Notes: generated by a model not told the origin, from the sequence alone. Positions 33,907 through 43,305 are shown, counted from the first letter of the stretch. The stretch: DNA of 64,000 bases from CAVZBW01 sp963773635 (GCA_963773635.1 CAVZBW010000005.1:2294001-2358000); one strand, 5' to 3'. Numbers and translations are program-made.

Positions 33907-35055
33907 TCAGCGGACAAGACGAAAGAAGCTGCGCACCTCGTCCACGAAAAGTGCGGGCTGCTCGAATGCGGCAAAGTGACCACCGGCCTCGGGCTCGTTG
34001 AACCAGCGAAGATCGGTGAATCGCTGTTCCGCCCATCGACGAGAGACCCGAATAATCTCCCCGGGAAAGACCGAGATGCCGGAGGGAAGCTCGACAGGAC
34101 CCACACCACGGTCCCGGAAGCTCTCCCAGTAGAGGCGTGCGGACGAGGCGCCCGTGCCGGGCAGCCAGTACGTCATCACGTTGTCGAGCATGTGGTCGGC
34201 GCTCAAAGCGTTGTACGGGTCGCCAGAGCAGTCCGTCCAAGCCCAAAACTTCTCGACGATCCATGCGCACTGGCCGGCCGGTGAGTCGGAGAGTCCGTAG
34301 CCAAGGGTCTGCGGGCGCGTCGACTGCTGGGACGAGTAGCCGCCGCCCGTCGCCCGGTGCTCCGCGATGGCGGCCAGAGCGGCCTGCTCGCTCGCCGTCA
34401 GGTCCCCGAACGTGGACTCGTCGGGGCGCACCACAGCCATGTTGACGTGCACCCCGATCAGGTGCTCGGGCACCTGCTGCCCGAGGCTGGTCGTCACCAT
34501 CGCACCCCAGTCGCCGCCCTGCGCCCCGTAACGGTCGTACCCCAGCCCGACCATCAGGTCGTCCCAGGCCCGCGCGATTCGGTGCACGGTCCAACCCGGA
34601 GAGGTCGGCTTGTCACTCCATCCGTAGCCCGGGAGCGAGGGCACCACGACGTGAAAGGCATCGGAGGCGGATCCGCCGTGGCGCACCGGATCCGTCAGTG
34701 GCCCGATGACGTCGAAGAACTCGACGACCGATCCGGGCCAACCGTGCGTCAGGATCAGCGGCAGCGCCGTCGGCTCGGGGGAACGGACGTGCAGGAAGTG
34801 GATGCCGAGCGACGAACCGTCCGCGGTGACCCCGGTGCGAAACTGGGGGAAGGCGTTGAACCGCCGCTCCGCCGCCGGAAAGTCGTAGGCCCGCGCCCAG
34901 TGGTCGCACAGGTCTCGGACGAACGCGAGCGGAGCGCCTTGCGACCAGTCGTCGACGGTCTCCTTGTCGGGCCACCTCGTGGACCCGAGCCTGCGCCGCA
35001 GGTCGTCGACGGCGTCCTGAGTGATGTCGATCCGAAAGGGAGTTGGATCCGCCAC
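33907..35055 (-). CDS. Epoxide hydrolase (EHN domain + alpha/beta-hydrolase)
   Basis: This is a 382-residue enzyme of the microsomal epoxide hydrolase type. Residues 1-110 are the EHN domain (DDLRRRLGSTRWPDK, PQFRTGVTADGSSLGIHFLH). The catalytic domain has LILTHGWPGS (HGWP oxyanion motif), GYDRYGAQGGDWGAMV with the nucleophile Asp in GGDWG, and a late GGHFAAFEQP histidine. Tyrosines that activate the epoxide are plausible in YWESFRDR. GTG 35055 is chosen because TAGCGT lies 7 nt upstream; length then matches the family. It is divergent from the membrane protein at 35142 across 86 bp. The substrate is unknown. Confidence 0.92.
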   Translation of the reverse strand: MADPTPFRIDITQDAVDDLRRRLGSTRWPDKETVDDWSQGAPLAFVRDLCDHWARAYDFPAAERRFNAFPQFRTGVTADGSSLGIHFLHVRSPEPTALPLILTHGWPGSVVEFFDVIGPLTDPVRHGGSASDAFHVVVPSLPGYGWSDKPTSPGWTVHRIARAWDDLMVGLGYDRYGAQGGDWGAMVTTSLGQQVPEHLIGVHVNMAVVRPDESTFGDLTASEQAALAAIAEHRATGGGYSSQQSTRPQTLGYGLSDSPAGQCAWIVEKFWAWTDCSGDPYNALSADHMLDNVMTYWLPGTGASSARLYWESFRDRGVGPVELPSGISVFPGEIIRVSRRWAEQRFTDLRWFNEPEAGGHFAAFEQPALFVDEVRSFFRLVR

Positions 35056-35141
35056 CCCGGTGACGCTAATGGGGGTCGAGACCAGCCGCTCGCCACGAGG
35101 CCCGCCCGGGTCATGCCGGTGCGCTCCGTATCCTCTTGACC

Positions 35142-35984
35142 ATGCAGCCCCTGCCCGACAAGGAGGCCGCCGCGCCCATGCGAACAATTGGCCGCTTCTT
35201 CACGCGGCGGGTCCTCCTGGTCGTGTACTGGGGGTCGGCGGCCTTCCTGGCGCCCTGGGTCGTGGCCCTGTACAAGGAGCAGTCGGCCAACGGTGTCGCC
35301 TATCACCTGCATCTCGTGCGATTCGGGGTCTCGTTGCTCATGGTGCTGGGGATGCTCGCCACTGCCGCCGGGTGCTGGAGGAACTCCCACTTCACCGTCG
35401 TCTTCGGGACGTTCACCGCGACGCTGACCATCATCTCCGCGTGGTTTGCCACGGTGACCACGACGGGGCGAAGCTTCGATCTGGCCCTCGGCTATGCCCT
35501 GATCGTGCAGCTTCCCGTCGCGCTGCTGTGCACGTGGATCGTCCGGCGGCTCTTCCGACCCCTCGGGGGGCACACCAGCCCACCGGCGATGGTCGCGCCC
35601 GTCCTCGCCTTCGGTGCGATCGCGCTCCTACCGCTGGTCGTGGTCCTGAGCCACGGGCTCCCCTCCCAGCACGCGGCCCACCATCTCCGGCTCGTATGGA
35701 CGGGACTCGACATCTTCGAGCTGATCGGGCTGGCGGCGACGGGCTGGTGCCTCTATCGACGCCTACCGAGCGTGGCGGTCGCCGCTGCGTTCACGGGCAC
35801 CCTGCTCTTTTGCGACGCATGGTTCAACGTCGTCGCCACCACGGGAGCGGTCCAGCTGGCCGGCATAGCGATGGCTTTCGTGGAGCTGCCCCTCTCGGCG
35901 CTCTCCTTCGTCGTGGCCCGCCGAGAGGTGAGGGGATGGCCGGAGGCTTCGCCGCGACGATCCGCTGCCATACTTGGCCGGTGA
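35142..35984 (+). CDS. Multi-pass membrane protein, unknown function
   Basis: This is a 280-residue hydrophobic protein I do not recognise. About seven helices are visible, including VLLVVYWGSAAFLAPWVVAL, LLMVLGMLATAAGCW, ALGYALIVQLPVALLCTWIV, VAPVLAFGAIALLPLVVVLS, IFELIGLAATGWCLY and LAGIAMAFVELPLSALSFVV. An HAAHHLRLVWTGLD stretch between helices has three histidines. ATG 35142 lies 7 nt after TATCCT, a leaderless arrangement. Its stop overlaps the GTG of the SnoaL gene by 4 nt, so the two are co-transcribed. Confidence 0.78.
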   Translation: MQPLPDKEAAAPMRTIGRFFTRRVLLVVYWGSAAFLAPWVVALYKEQSANGVAYHLHLVRFGVSLLMVLGMLATAAGCWRNSHFTVVFGTFTATLTIISAWFATVTTTGRSFDLALGYALIVQLPVALLCTWIVRRLFRPLGGHTSPPAMVAPVLAFGAIALLPLVVVLSHGLPSQHAAHHLRLVWTGLDIFELIGLAATGWCLYRRLPSVAVAAAFTGTLLFCDAWFNVVATTGAVQLAGIAMAFVELPLSALSFVVARREVRGWPEASPRRSAAILGR

Positions 35985-36436
35985 GCGAAGACGCCCTCGA
36001 GTACATCGCCATCACGAGGCTCCAGGCGGCCTACGCCGACGTGGTCACCCGTCGCGCCTGGCCGGAGCTCGAGGCGCTGTTCCTCGAGGATGCCCCGATC
36101 CACGTCGACACGGTGACCCAGGCCGTGGTCGAGCTCGTGGGGCCAAGGGCCCTCGGGGAGTTCGTCGGGTCCGCGATCGAGCGGTTCGAGTTCTTCGAGT
36201 TCGTCATCCTCAACACCGTCATCGACGTCGGTTCCGACGCCACCGCCCACGCCCGCCTCTACATGGTCGAACTGCGACAGGAACGAGGGTCGGGCGAATG
36301 GAGCAACGCTTTTGGGCTCTATCGCGACCGCTACGTCTCGGTAGACGGCGGATGGAGGTTCGCGGAGCGCCATTACCAGAGCCTCGCCCGCAAGATCGGG
36401 ACCGATCCTGCGGCCGTGTTCCCCATACCGACCTGA
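35981..36436 (+). CDS. SnoaL-like / nuclear-transport-factor-2-fold protein
   Basis: This is a 151-residue NTF2-like protein: an N-terminal helix ITRLQAAYADVVTRRAWPEL followed by ALFLEDAPIHVDTVTQ and the RDRYVSVDGGWRFAERHYQS strand pair, the usual SnoaL_4-type pattern. Members include small isomerases, dehydratases and ligand carriers; the role here is unknown. GTG 35981 overlaps the preceding stop by 4 nt (GTGA) and also has CATACT 6 nt upstream inside the preceding gene, so it may have its own leaderless promoter as well as translational coupling. Confidence 0.85.
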   Translation: MSEDALEYIAITRLQAAYADVVTRRAWPELEALFLEDAPIHVDTVTQAVVELVGPRALGEFVGSAIERFEFFEFVILNTVIDVGSDATAHARLYMVELRQERGSGEWSNAFGLYRDRYVSVDGGWRFAERHYQSLARKIGTDPAAVFPIPT

Positions 36437-36507
36437 CGGGCAAACGCCGCCGGAGGGCGAGCGCCGGGGACGAACGCGGCGGACCGTAGAAGCGCTAGAC
36501 GGGGAGC

Positions 36508-37488
36508 ATGCGAACAAGAACACTCGGTCAGGGCCTCGTCGTCTCCGCCCAGGGCCTGGGCTGCATGGGTATGAGCGAGTTCTACGGCACTCGAGACGAG
36601 GCCGAGTCGATCGCCACGATCCACCGGGCCGTCGACCTGGGCGTCACGTTGCTCGACACGGCCGACATGTACGGTCCCTTCACCAACGAGGAGCTCGTGG
36701 GCCGGGCGGTGGCGGGCCTCCGGGAACGGGTCGTGCTGGCTACGAAGTTCGGCAACGAGCGGCTCCCCGACGGCACCCGGGTCGGCGTGAACGGACGCCC
36801 CGAGTACGTCCGATCCGCGTGCGACGCCTCCCTCCGCCGGCTCGGGACCGACCACATCGACCTCTACTACCAGCACCGCGTGGACGCCGAGACGCCCATC
36901 GAGGAGACGGTGGGCGCCATGGCCGACCTCGTCCAGGCGGGCAAGGTCCGCCATCTCGGACTGTCGGAGGCCGCCCCCGACACCATCCGGCGCGCACACG
37001 CCGTCCATCCGATCGCCGCGCTGCAGACGGAGTGGTCGCTGTGGACCCGTGACCCGGAGACCAACGGCGTCCTCGACACGGTTCGTGAGCTCGGCATCGG
37101 CTTTGTGGCCTACTCCCCGCTCGGGCGTGGATTCCTGTCGGGAACCATCGAGAGCCTCGAGAGCCTTTCGGCGGACGACTTCCGGCGGCACAACCCCCGG
37201 TTCCAGGGCGACAACCTCGCGAGGAACCTGGAGCTCGTGCGGCGAGTGCAGGAGATCGCCTCCGCCAAGGGGGTGACCACCTCTCAACTGGCGCTGGCCT
37301 GGGTCCTCGCCCAAGGGGACGATGTCGTGCCCATCCCGGGCACGAAGCGCCGCACCTACCTCGAGGAGAACGTCGCCGCCGACGACATCGAGCTGACGCC
37401 CGACGAGCTGCGCCAGGTCGGCGAGGCCTTGCCGGCCGGCGCCGCAGCCGGCGACCGGTACGCCGACATGACGCCGCTGCACCGCTGA
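36508..37488 (+). CDS. Aldo/keto reductase
   Basis: This is a 326-residue NADPH-dependent TIM-barrel reductase. The catalytic tetrad is present: Asp and Tyr in LLDTADMYGPFTNEELVG, Lys in LATKFGNERL, and His in LYYQHRVD. The NADP-binding end is VPIPGTKRRTYLEENVAA. The GLGCMGMSEFYG start and overall pattern match the AKR13 (YakC/PdxI-like) group. ATG 36508 lies 6 nt after TAGACG, so it is probably leaderless, though GGGGAGC could also serve as a ribosome site. It is convergent with the mycofactocin-type SDR. The substrate is an aldehyde or ketone not identifiable from sequence. Confidence 0.92.
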   Translation: MRTRTLGQGLVVSAQGLGCMGMSEFYGTRDEAESIATIHRAVDLGVTLLDTADMYGPFTNEELVGRAVAGLRERVVLATKFGNERLPDGTRVGVNGRPEYVRSACDASLRRLGTDHIDLYYQHRVDAETPIEETVGAMADLVQAGKVRHLGLSEAAPDTIRRAHAVHPIAALQTEWSLWTRDPETNGVLDTVRELGIGFVAYSPLGRGFLSGTIESLESLSADDFRRHNPRFQGDNLARNLELVRRVQEIASAKGVTTSQLALAWVLAQGDDVVPIPGTKRRTYLEENVAADDIELTPDELRQVGEALPAGAAAGDRYADMTPLHR

Positions 37489-37534
37489 GTCCAGAGGCGC
37501 GACCGACGCAGCGAGCACCTCGCCGAAGATCGGG

Positions 37535-38368
37535 TCAGGTCGCCAAACCCCCGCCATCGACCGGAAGCTCCACGCCCGTGACCAGGTGGGCCTCGTCCGA
37601 GGCCAGGTAGACCATCGCCTCCGAGATGTCGGCGGGCTCGACCCAGGGCACCCCGAGGGGCACGCCGCGCCGGGCACGCGCCGCGAATTGCTCCTCCGTC
37701 GGATCGTCGCTTTCGGGCACGTAGAGGCGCCGGGACGCCCGGTTGTTCATCATCGGTGTGTTGGTATTCCCCGGCAGGACCGAGTTGACCCGGATGCCGT
37801 AGGGGGCGAGCTCCCTGGCGAGGGTGTGCATGAGGCCGAGCACCCCGCTCTTCGAGGCGACGTAGGCGCCGATGTTGGGCACGCCCTTCTTGGCCGCACC
37901 CGAGGCGGTGGCGATGATGCAGCCCGGCCGCGCCCTCTCGATCATCCGGGGAACGACGGCGCGAATCGTGTTCCACACCCCGATCAGGTTGATGTCGAGG
38001 ACGTCGCGAAACGACGCCTCATCGATCGACCAGACGGGCCCTCCGGAATGGACGATGGCCGCGTTGGCGAGCACCGTGTCGATGGGGCCGATCTCGCGCT
38101 CGCCCTCCCGGACGACCGCCTCGACCTGGTCGACGTCCCGCACGTCCGCGATCCCGACGTGCACCGTGCCCCCCGCTCGGGACACCGCACGTGCCGTCTC
38201 CTCCAGGTCCCCCCGCGTCGCCAGGTCGTACGGGGCGGACGGGACCGGCGCGCAGAGATCGAAGCCGATGATGCTCGCTCCCTCCTCCGCGAAGCGGACG
38301 GCGTGCGAGCGGCCCTGGCCCCGCCCGGCCCCCGATATCAGCGCCACCTTGCCGTCGAGCCGTCCCAT
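37535..38368 (-). CDS. Mycofactocin-type SDR-family oxidoreductase
   Basis: This is a 277-residue SDR whose start (MGRLDGKVALISGAGRGQG, then RSHAVRFAEEGASIIGFDLC) matches the mycofactocin-coupled subfamily, where the nicotinamide cofactor stays bound and electrons pass to mycofactocin. The catalytic Ser is in ATASGAAKKGV and the Y-x3-K is YVASKSG; the C-terminus is VTGVELPVDGGGLAT. The small insert after strand 2 is also typical. ATG 38368 has a GGGAGGG site. It lies 54 bp after the HyuB-like gene on the same strand, so it is probably in that operon. No mycofactocin biosynthesis genes are in the window; dependence on it is inferred from the subfamily. Confidence 0.88.
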   Translation of the reverse strand: MGRLDGKVALISGAGRGQGRSHAVRFAEEGASIIGFDLCAPVPSAPYDLATRGDLEETARAVSRAGGTVHVGIADVRDVDQVEAVVREGEREIGPIDTVLANAAIVHSGGPVWSIDEASFRDVLDINLIGVWNTIRAVVPRMIERARPGCIIATASGAAKKGVPNIGAYVASKSGVLGLMHTLARELAPYGIRVNSVLPGNTNTPMMNNRASRRLYVPESDDPTEEQFAARARRGVPLGVPWVEPADISEAMVYLASDEAHLVTGVELPVDGGGLAT

Positions 38369-38422
38369 CGCCCTCCCTCTCGTGGGTGGTCAGATCGGGC
38401 GGGTCACCATCGCCGCCGCGAC

Positions 38423-40015
38423 CTACTCTCGGCGTTGCGCGGCACCGTCGGCAAGTGGCCCCCAGCCGCCCCCGCCCGGTGTCTCGACCCGCACCCGCTC
38501 CCCCCGGGTGAGCTGCCAAGTGCCCTTGCCGTCGAGCGGCACCTCCCGACCGTCCGGTCGGACGAGCGTGTTGCGCCCGACTGCGCCCGGGAGCCCACCG
38601 GCGAGGCCCCACGGTGCATGCTCGCGGCGCTCCGATTGCAGGGTCAGCGTGCAGTCGGCCAGCACCTCGATCTCTCGGACGAGGCCGTCCCCTCCGGTGT
38701 ACTGCCCGAGCCCACCGGTCGAGGGTCGCAGCTCGTAGCGCCAGACGCGCAGCGGGTAGTCGAGCTCCACCGCCTCTGCGGGAGTGTTGCGGGTGTTGGT
38801 CATCCCGGTGTGCACCCCGGACATCCCGTCCCGGGCCGGCGTCGCGCCCTCACCTCCGCCGAGCGTCTCGTAGTAGCTGAACGGACGCTCGCCGCTCGTC
38901 CCGATCAACAGGTTGTTCATCGTGCCCTGGCTCGCCGCGGGCACCTTCGAGGGCAGCGCCTGCGCGAAGGCACCCATGAGGACGTCGACGATGCGTTGGC
39001 TCGTCTCGACGTTGCCGGCAGCCGTGGGCGCCGGGAAGCTCGCGTTGACCACCGAGGCCTCGGGAGCCTCGACCAGCAGGGCCCGGTAACAGCCGGCGTT
39101 GGGCGGCGCGTCCGGGTCGGTGAGGACCCGGAAGACGAACATGGAGCAGGACAGGGTCACCGCGAAGACCGCGTTGCAGTTAACCGGCACCTGTGGATCG
39201 CTGCCGGCAAAGTCGATCGCCACCTCGTCGCCCCTCACGGAGACCGCGGCGCGAATGGTGACCCCCTTGCCGACCTCGAGCACGTCCTCGAACCGGTAGC
39301 AGCCGTCGGGGATCTCGCGCACCGCGGCCCGGACGCGCCGGTCCGAGTAATCGCAGACCGCTTCGGCCGCCTGGTGCAGACGATCGACGCCGATCCGGGC
39401 TGCCAGCTCTCGGAGGCGGACCGCCCCAACGTGGTTCGCAGCGAATTGCGCCCGCAGGTCACCGAGGCGCTCCTGCGGCGTCCGGGAATTGGCGACGATC
39501 AGCCGGACGACGTCGCCCCGCTCCCCCGAGGCGTCAGCGACGAGGGTCGGCGGGATCCGGATTCCCTCCATCGCGATGTCGGTCGCGCCGGCCGGCATCG
39601 ACCCGGGCGCGGCCCCGCCGACGTCCGAGTGGTGGGCACGATTGGCGACGTACCCGAGCAGCTCGTCGCCGCGCTCCGCGTAGACGGCGCTCACGATGGT
39701 GAGGTCGGGAAGGTGGGTCCCGCCCCGGTAGGGGTCATTGACGCACGCCTGTTGACCGGGCTCGAGCCGGCCGAAATCGTCGAGCACGGCGCGCACGCTG
39801 GCCGGCATCGCACCCAGGTGCACCGGAATGTGCTCCGCTTGCGCGACCATCTCGCCGTCCGGATCGAAGACGGCGGCCGAGCAGTCCGCTCGCTCCTTGA
39901 TGTTGGGCGAGTAGGCGGCCCGCCGCATCGCGACTCCCATCTCGTCGGCGACCCCGGAGAGGGCGTGACGGAACACCTCGAGCTCCACCGAGGAGAGCGG
40001 GCGCTCAGGTCCCAA
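38423..40015 (-). CDS. Hydantoinase B / oxoprolinase-type subunit
   Basis: This is the 530-residue beta-type subunit of an ATP-dependent hydantoinase, 5-oxoprolinase or acetone-carboxylase-like enzyme. Family marks are RRAAYSPNIKERADCSAAVF, QAEHIPVHLGAMP, VNDPYRGGTHLPDLTIV, RAHHSDVGGAAPGSMP and the glycine-rich VETPGGGGWG end. Its start overlaps the end of the HyuA-like gene by 11 bp, so the subunits are made together. The exact substrate among cyclic imides and oxoproline is not decidable from sequence. Confidence 0.92.
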   Translation of the reverse strand: MGPERPLSSVELEVFRHALSGVADEMGVAMRRAAYSPNIKERADCSAAVFDPDGEMVAQAEHIPVHLGAMPASVRAVLDDFGRLEPGQQACVNDPYRGGTHLPDLTIVSAVYAERGDELLGYVANRAHHSDVGGAAPGSMPAGATDIAMEGIRIPPTLVADASGERGDVVRLIVANSRTPQERLGDLRAQFAANHVGAVRLRELAARIGVDRLHQAAEAVCDYSDRRVRAAVREIPDGCYRFEDVLEVGKGVTIRAAVSVRGDEVAIDFAGSDPQVPVNCNAVFAVTLSCSMFVFRVLTDPDAPPNAGCYRALLVEAPEASVVNASFPAPTAAGNVETSQRIVDVLMGAFAQALPSKVPAASQGTMNNLLIGTSGERPFSYYETLGGGEGATPARDGMSGVHTGMTNTRNTPAEAVELDYPLRVWRYELRPSTGGLGQYTGGDGLVREIEVLADCTLTLQSERREHAPWGLAGGLPGAVGRNTLVRPDGREVPLDGKGTWQLTRGERVRVETPGGGGWGPLADGAAQRRE

Positions 40016-41987
40016 GGTGCACCACCAGGTTGCGCGCCCGGTCGACGATCGCGACCTCGCCCGGGTGGAGCAGGGTCGTGGTGTCGGGCTGCTCGATCAG
40101 AGCCGGTCCCTCGACCCGGTCACCCGTCCTCAGGCCGGCGCGCGACAAGACCCTGGCCGTCACGGTGGCCCCCTCGACACCGATCTCGCGGGATCGCTCC
40201 GACTCCGCGTCGCCCTGGTCCCAGTCGTGCGGGGGCCCCGACAGGACGGGCTCCCCCTGCCCGACGACCCGCAAGGTGACGATGCGCACGGGCTGATCCG
40301 GCATGGCGTAGCCGTAGGCCTGCCGGTGGGCCTGGTGCAGCAGCTCCGCGATGCCTTGGTCCCCGTCCAGTCGGATGCGAAGCTCGTGGGACTGGCCGGC
40401 GTAGCGGGCATCGACGAACCGAGCCAGTGCGACTCCCCCGGTCGCCCCCTGCCGATCCAGCTCGCGTCGCACGCCGTCCTCGAGCTTCGACCAAGCGGTC
40501 GACAGGTCGTCGTCCACCTCGGCCATCACCGTGCGGGAAGCCTCGAAGCGGGGTGGAGCGAGCAGCAGCCCGAGCGCGCTCAGCACGCCGGGCGCCGGGG
40601 GCACGACGACCACGCGGCAGCCGACCTCCCTGGCGAGGGCGGTGGCGTGCAGCGGGCCGGCCCCGCCATAGGCCACGAGCGCGAGACCGCTTGGATCGAC
40701 GCCCTCCTCGGTGCTCACTCTGCGAAGGGCGCGCGCCATCGTCGCCCGCACTACCTCGAGGATGCCGTGCGCTCCTCCGGATCCTCTCGGCAGGCTCTCG
40801 AGGGCCGTCACCGCACGCGCCATGTCGAGGCGGAGACCGCCCCCAAGCTCGCGCCGGGGGTCGAGGTGACCGAGGGCGCAATGGGCGTCGCTGACCGTCG
40901 GCTCCGTGCCGCCGAGCCCGTAGCAGGCGGGACCCGGGTCGGCGCCCGCGGAACGCGGTCCCACGCGCAGCGCTCCCCCCGAGTCCACCCAGGCGATCGA
41001 GCCGCCGCCGGCTCCCACCGTGTGCACGGCCACCGCCGGGGTACGAAACGGAAGGCCGTCGATCTGCGAGGTCGTCGCGATCTCCGGCTCGCCGCCCCGG
41101 ATCAGGCAGACGTCGGTCGAGGTTCCGCCCATGTCGAAGGCGATGGCGTCGGCAAACCCCGCCTCGGACGCCACCGCACCCGCGGCCACGACGCCGGCCG
41201 CGGGGCCTGACAGCAGCGTATGGACGGGCGCCGAGGCGGCAAAGTCGATCCCCGCCGTCCCTCCGCTCGAGGTCATGACGGTGATGGTCGGGCCGGAGAC
41301 GCGCTCGGCAAGGCTGGAGAGGTAGCGACGCATCACGGGCTCGACCGCGGCGTTGAGCACGCACGTCGAGGCCCGTTCGTACTCCCGGAACTCCGGCAAG
41401 AGGGCGCTCGAGCGGCTGATGGGCGCCCCGATCCGGACCAGCGCCCGCTCCAGTCGCCGCTCGTGGTCGTCGTTGGCGTAAGCGAAGAGCAGGCTCACCG
41501 CGATCGACTCGGGATCACGACGTTGGACCTCGTTCACGACGAAAGCGATCTCGTCTTTGGTCAGCTCGACGATCTGCTCACCCCGTGGACCCATGCGTTC
41601 GGTCACCGTGACGACGAGGTCGTGCGGCACGAGCGGATGGGGGCGGGTCACCGACAGGTCGTACAGTGCGGGGCGGTCCTGGCGGCCGATCTGCAGGACG
41701 TCGGCAAACCCATCGGTGGTGACCAAGACGGTGCGGGCGGTCTTGCGCTCCAGCAACGCGTTGGTGGCGGTCGTCGTGCCGTGCGCGAGGTGGCGGACCT
41801 CCCCGTGCCAGGCCTCGGACAAGCCCCGTGCAACACCCTCGGCCTGGTTCCCTACGGTGGTCGGCACCTTGACCGCTCGAGGCGCCCGGCCCTCGACGTG
41901 CACCACCACGTCCGTGAACGTGCCTCCGACGTCGACGCCGGCGCTGGCCACGATCTGCGACGGGGCGTCCACCGGCTCGCCGATCAT
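40005..41987 (-). CDS. Hydantoinase A / oxoprolinase-type subunit
   Basis: This is the 660-residue ATP-binding subunit partner of the HyuB-like protein. The actin-like ATPase start is AGVDVGGTFTDVVVHVEGRA; further marks are HGTTTATNALLERKTARTVL, FAYANDDHERRL, FDMGGTSTDVCLI and YGGAGPLHATALAREVG. All are in the order of HyuA/OPLAH proteins. ATG 41987 is chosen because TAGTGT (41996-42001) lies 8 nt upstream; GTG 41999 is in frame but overlaps that box. It heads a three-gene operon HyuA-HyuB-SDR and is divergent from the HAD gene across about 65-80 bp. Confidence 0.92.
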   Translation of the reverse strand: MIGEPVDAPSQIVASAGVDVGGTFTDVVVHVEGRAPRAVKVPTTVGNQAEGVARGLSEAWHGEVRHLAHGTTTATNALLERKTARTVLVTTDGFADVLQIGRQDRPALYDLSVTRPHPLVPHDLVVTVTERMGPRGEQIVELTKDEIAFVVNEVQRRDPESIAVSLLFAYANDDHERRLERALVRIGAPISRSSALLPEFREYERASTCVLNAAVEPVMRRYLSSLAERVSGPTITVMTSSGGTAGIDFAASAPVHTLLSGPAAGVVAAGAVASEAGFADAIAFDMGGTSTDVCLIRGGEPEIATTSQIDGLPFRTPAVAVHTVGAGGGSIAWVDSGGALRVGPRSAGADPGPACYGLGGTEPTVSDAHCALGHLDPRRELGGGLRLDMARAVTALESLPRGSGGAHGILEVVRATMARALRRVSTEEGVDPSGLALVAYGGAGPLHATALAREVGCRVVVVPPAPGVLSALGLLLAPPRFEASRTVMAEVDDDLSTAWSKLEDGVRRELDRQGATGGVALARFVDARYAGQSHELRIRLDGDQGIAELLHQAHRQAYGYAMPDQPVRIVTLRVVGQGEPVLSGPPHDWDQGDAESERSREIGVEGATVTARVLSRAGLRTGDRVEGPALIEQPDTTTLLHPGEVAIVDRARNLVVHLGT

Positions 41988-42065
41988 CCCGGCCGACACT
42001 ACTCACGCCCTCCCTGGGCGAAGATCAGGGTGCACGGGCCGCACGGCCCGATAGGTTCCTCCGAC

Positions 42066-42761
42066 GTGGCTCGCCGCTTGGTCCTGTGGGACATCGACGG
42101 AACCCTCGTGCGCTCCGGAGGGATCGGTTCTGCAGCCTTCGACCGCGCCCTCCAGGGGGTCTTTGGTCGCATGCCGGAGGCCACGGTGCGGATGAGCGGC
42201 AAGACCGATCCCCAGATCGTCCGCGAGTACATGGAGCTGATGGAGGTCGACGACGTGGACTCCCTACCGGACGTGCTCAGGGTGCTCGAGCACGAGCTCG
42301 CGGCCGCCGAGGAGGAGCTCGCCACCAAGGGGAGCGCCTGCGAGGGTGCCGCGGACGTCCTGGCCCGCCTCCACGAGGATTCCCGTGTGGTCCAGTCCGT
42401 GCTCACGGGCAACATCGCTCCCAACGCCGTGGTCAAGCTCGCCGCGTTTGGTCTGGACCACCTGCTCGACCTCGAAGCGGGCGCCTTCGGCAGCGACCAT
42501 GCCGACCGCCGGGCCCTGGTCCCGATCGCCTTGGCCCGTCAACGCGAGCTGCGGGGACTCGCCTTCGAGCCGGCGGAGACCTGGGTGGTCGGTGACACGC
42601 CGAGCGATCTGGAGTGCGCGCGGGCGGCGGGAGCGCGATGCCTGCTGGTCGCGTCCGGCAGGTTCACGCTCGACGACCTGACGCCCCTCGGGGCGGAGGG
42701 TGTGGTGCCCGACCTCACCGACGCGGACCGCATCGTCGAGCTGCTCACGGCGGGGCTCTGA
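42066..42761 (+). CDS. HAD-superfamily phosphatase
   Basis: This is a 231-residue haloacid-dehalogenase-type phosphatase. Motif I is LVLWDIDGTLVRSGG (DxDGT nucleophile), motif II VLTGN, motif III lysine lies in the H/R-rich DHADRRALVPIALARQ region, and motif IV is WVVGDTPSDLECARAAGA. A helical cap follows motif I, as in phosphoglycolate-phosphatase-like enzymes. GTG 42066 has TAGGTT 8 nt upstream and no Shine-Dalgarno, so it is probably leaderless. It is divergent from the hydantoinase operon and converges on the small gene at 42790. The substrate is unknown. Confidence 0.9.
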   Translation: MARRLVLWDIDGTLVRSGGIGSAAFDRALQGVFGRMPEATVRMSGKTDPQIVREYMELMEVDDVDSLPDVLRVLEHELAAAEEELATKGSACEGAADVLARLHEDSRVVQSVLTGNIAPNAVVKLAAFGLDHLLDLEAGAFGSDHADRRALVPIALARQRELRGLAFEPAETWVVGDTPSDLECARAAGARCLLVASGRFTLDDLTPLGAEGVVPDLTDADRIVELLTAGL

Positions 42762-42789
42762 GGGAGGCTGCCCTCGCGCCGCAACACGC

Positions 42790-43176
42790 CTACCGGAGAA
42801 CGATGGCCCCCTCGAAGACGACGCCCTCGTGCCAGATCCCGGTAACGCCGGGCTCGAGGGTGAAGCACTCGCCGACCGCCAGCGGACGCCCCACCCGCCC
42901 GGACACGACCGGGACGCCCTTGCTCGCCGGCAGGAACACGGTCCAATAGGGGTCGGCGAGCGACACCGGCGTGGCGATGTCCACCCCGGGGGAGAGGGGC
43001 CCGTTCCACGCACCTTGCGCCGTGATCGCCAGTGCCCGGAAGGTGACCGGAAGGCCGGCGACCGTCCCGGACCAGTCGGCGAACCGCGCCTCGGTCAGGG
43101 GAGTGGCGGGCGGGGGGCTCACGTGCAGCCGAAGCTCGCACTCGATGATCTCCGGACGCTCGGCCTCGCCTCCCAT
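42790..43176 (-). CDS. Protein of unknown function
   Basis: This is a 128-residue protein that I do not recognise. It looks all-beta: repeated short strands with glycine/proline turns (LPVTFRALAITAQGAWNGPL, DPYWTVFLPASKGVP, GECFTLEPGVTGIWHEGVVF) and no membrane segment or cysteine-rich site. Coding is supported by a clear leaderless start: TAGGAT (43183-43188) lies exactly 6 nt before ATG 43176. It sits alone between convergent HAD and divergent DUF4436 genes. Confidence 0.65.
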   Translation of the reverse strand: MGGEAERPEIIECELRLHVSPPPATPLTEARFADWSGTVAGLPVTFRALAITAQGAWNGPLSPGVDIATPVSLADPYWTVFLPASKGVPVVSGRVGRPLAVGECFTLEPGVTGIWHEGVVFEGAIVLR

Positions 43177-43305
43177 GGGCCAATCCTACGATCGAACGGG
43201 CCGATTCGAGCTGTCGGCCGTCGTGTTACCTTTTCCAGCCTGCGCCGAGCAGGGGCACGGTGAAGCCCGCCCTTGCGGCCAACAGCCGGCGCGGCCCGTG
43301 CACCC

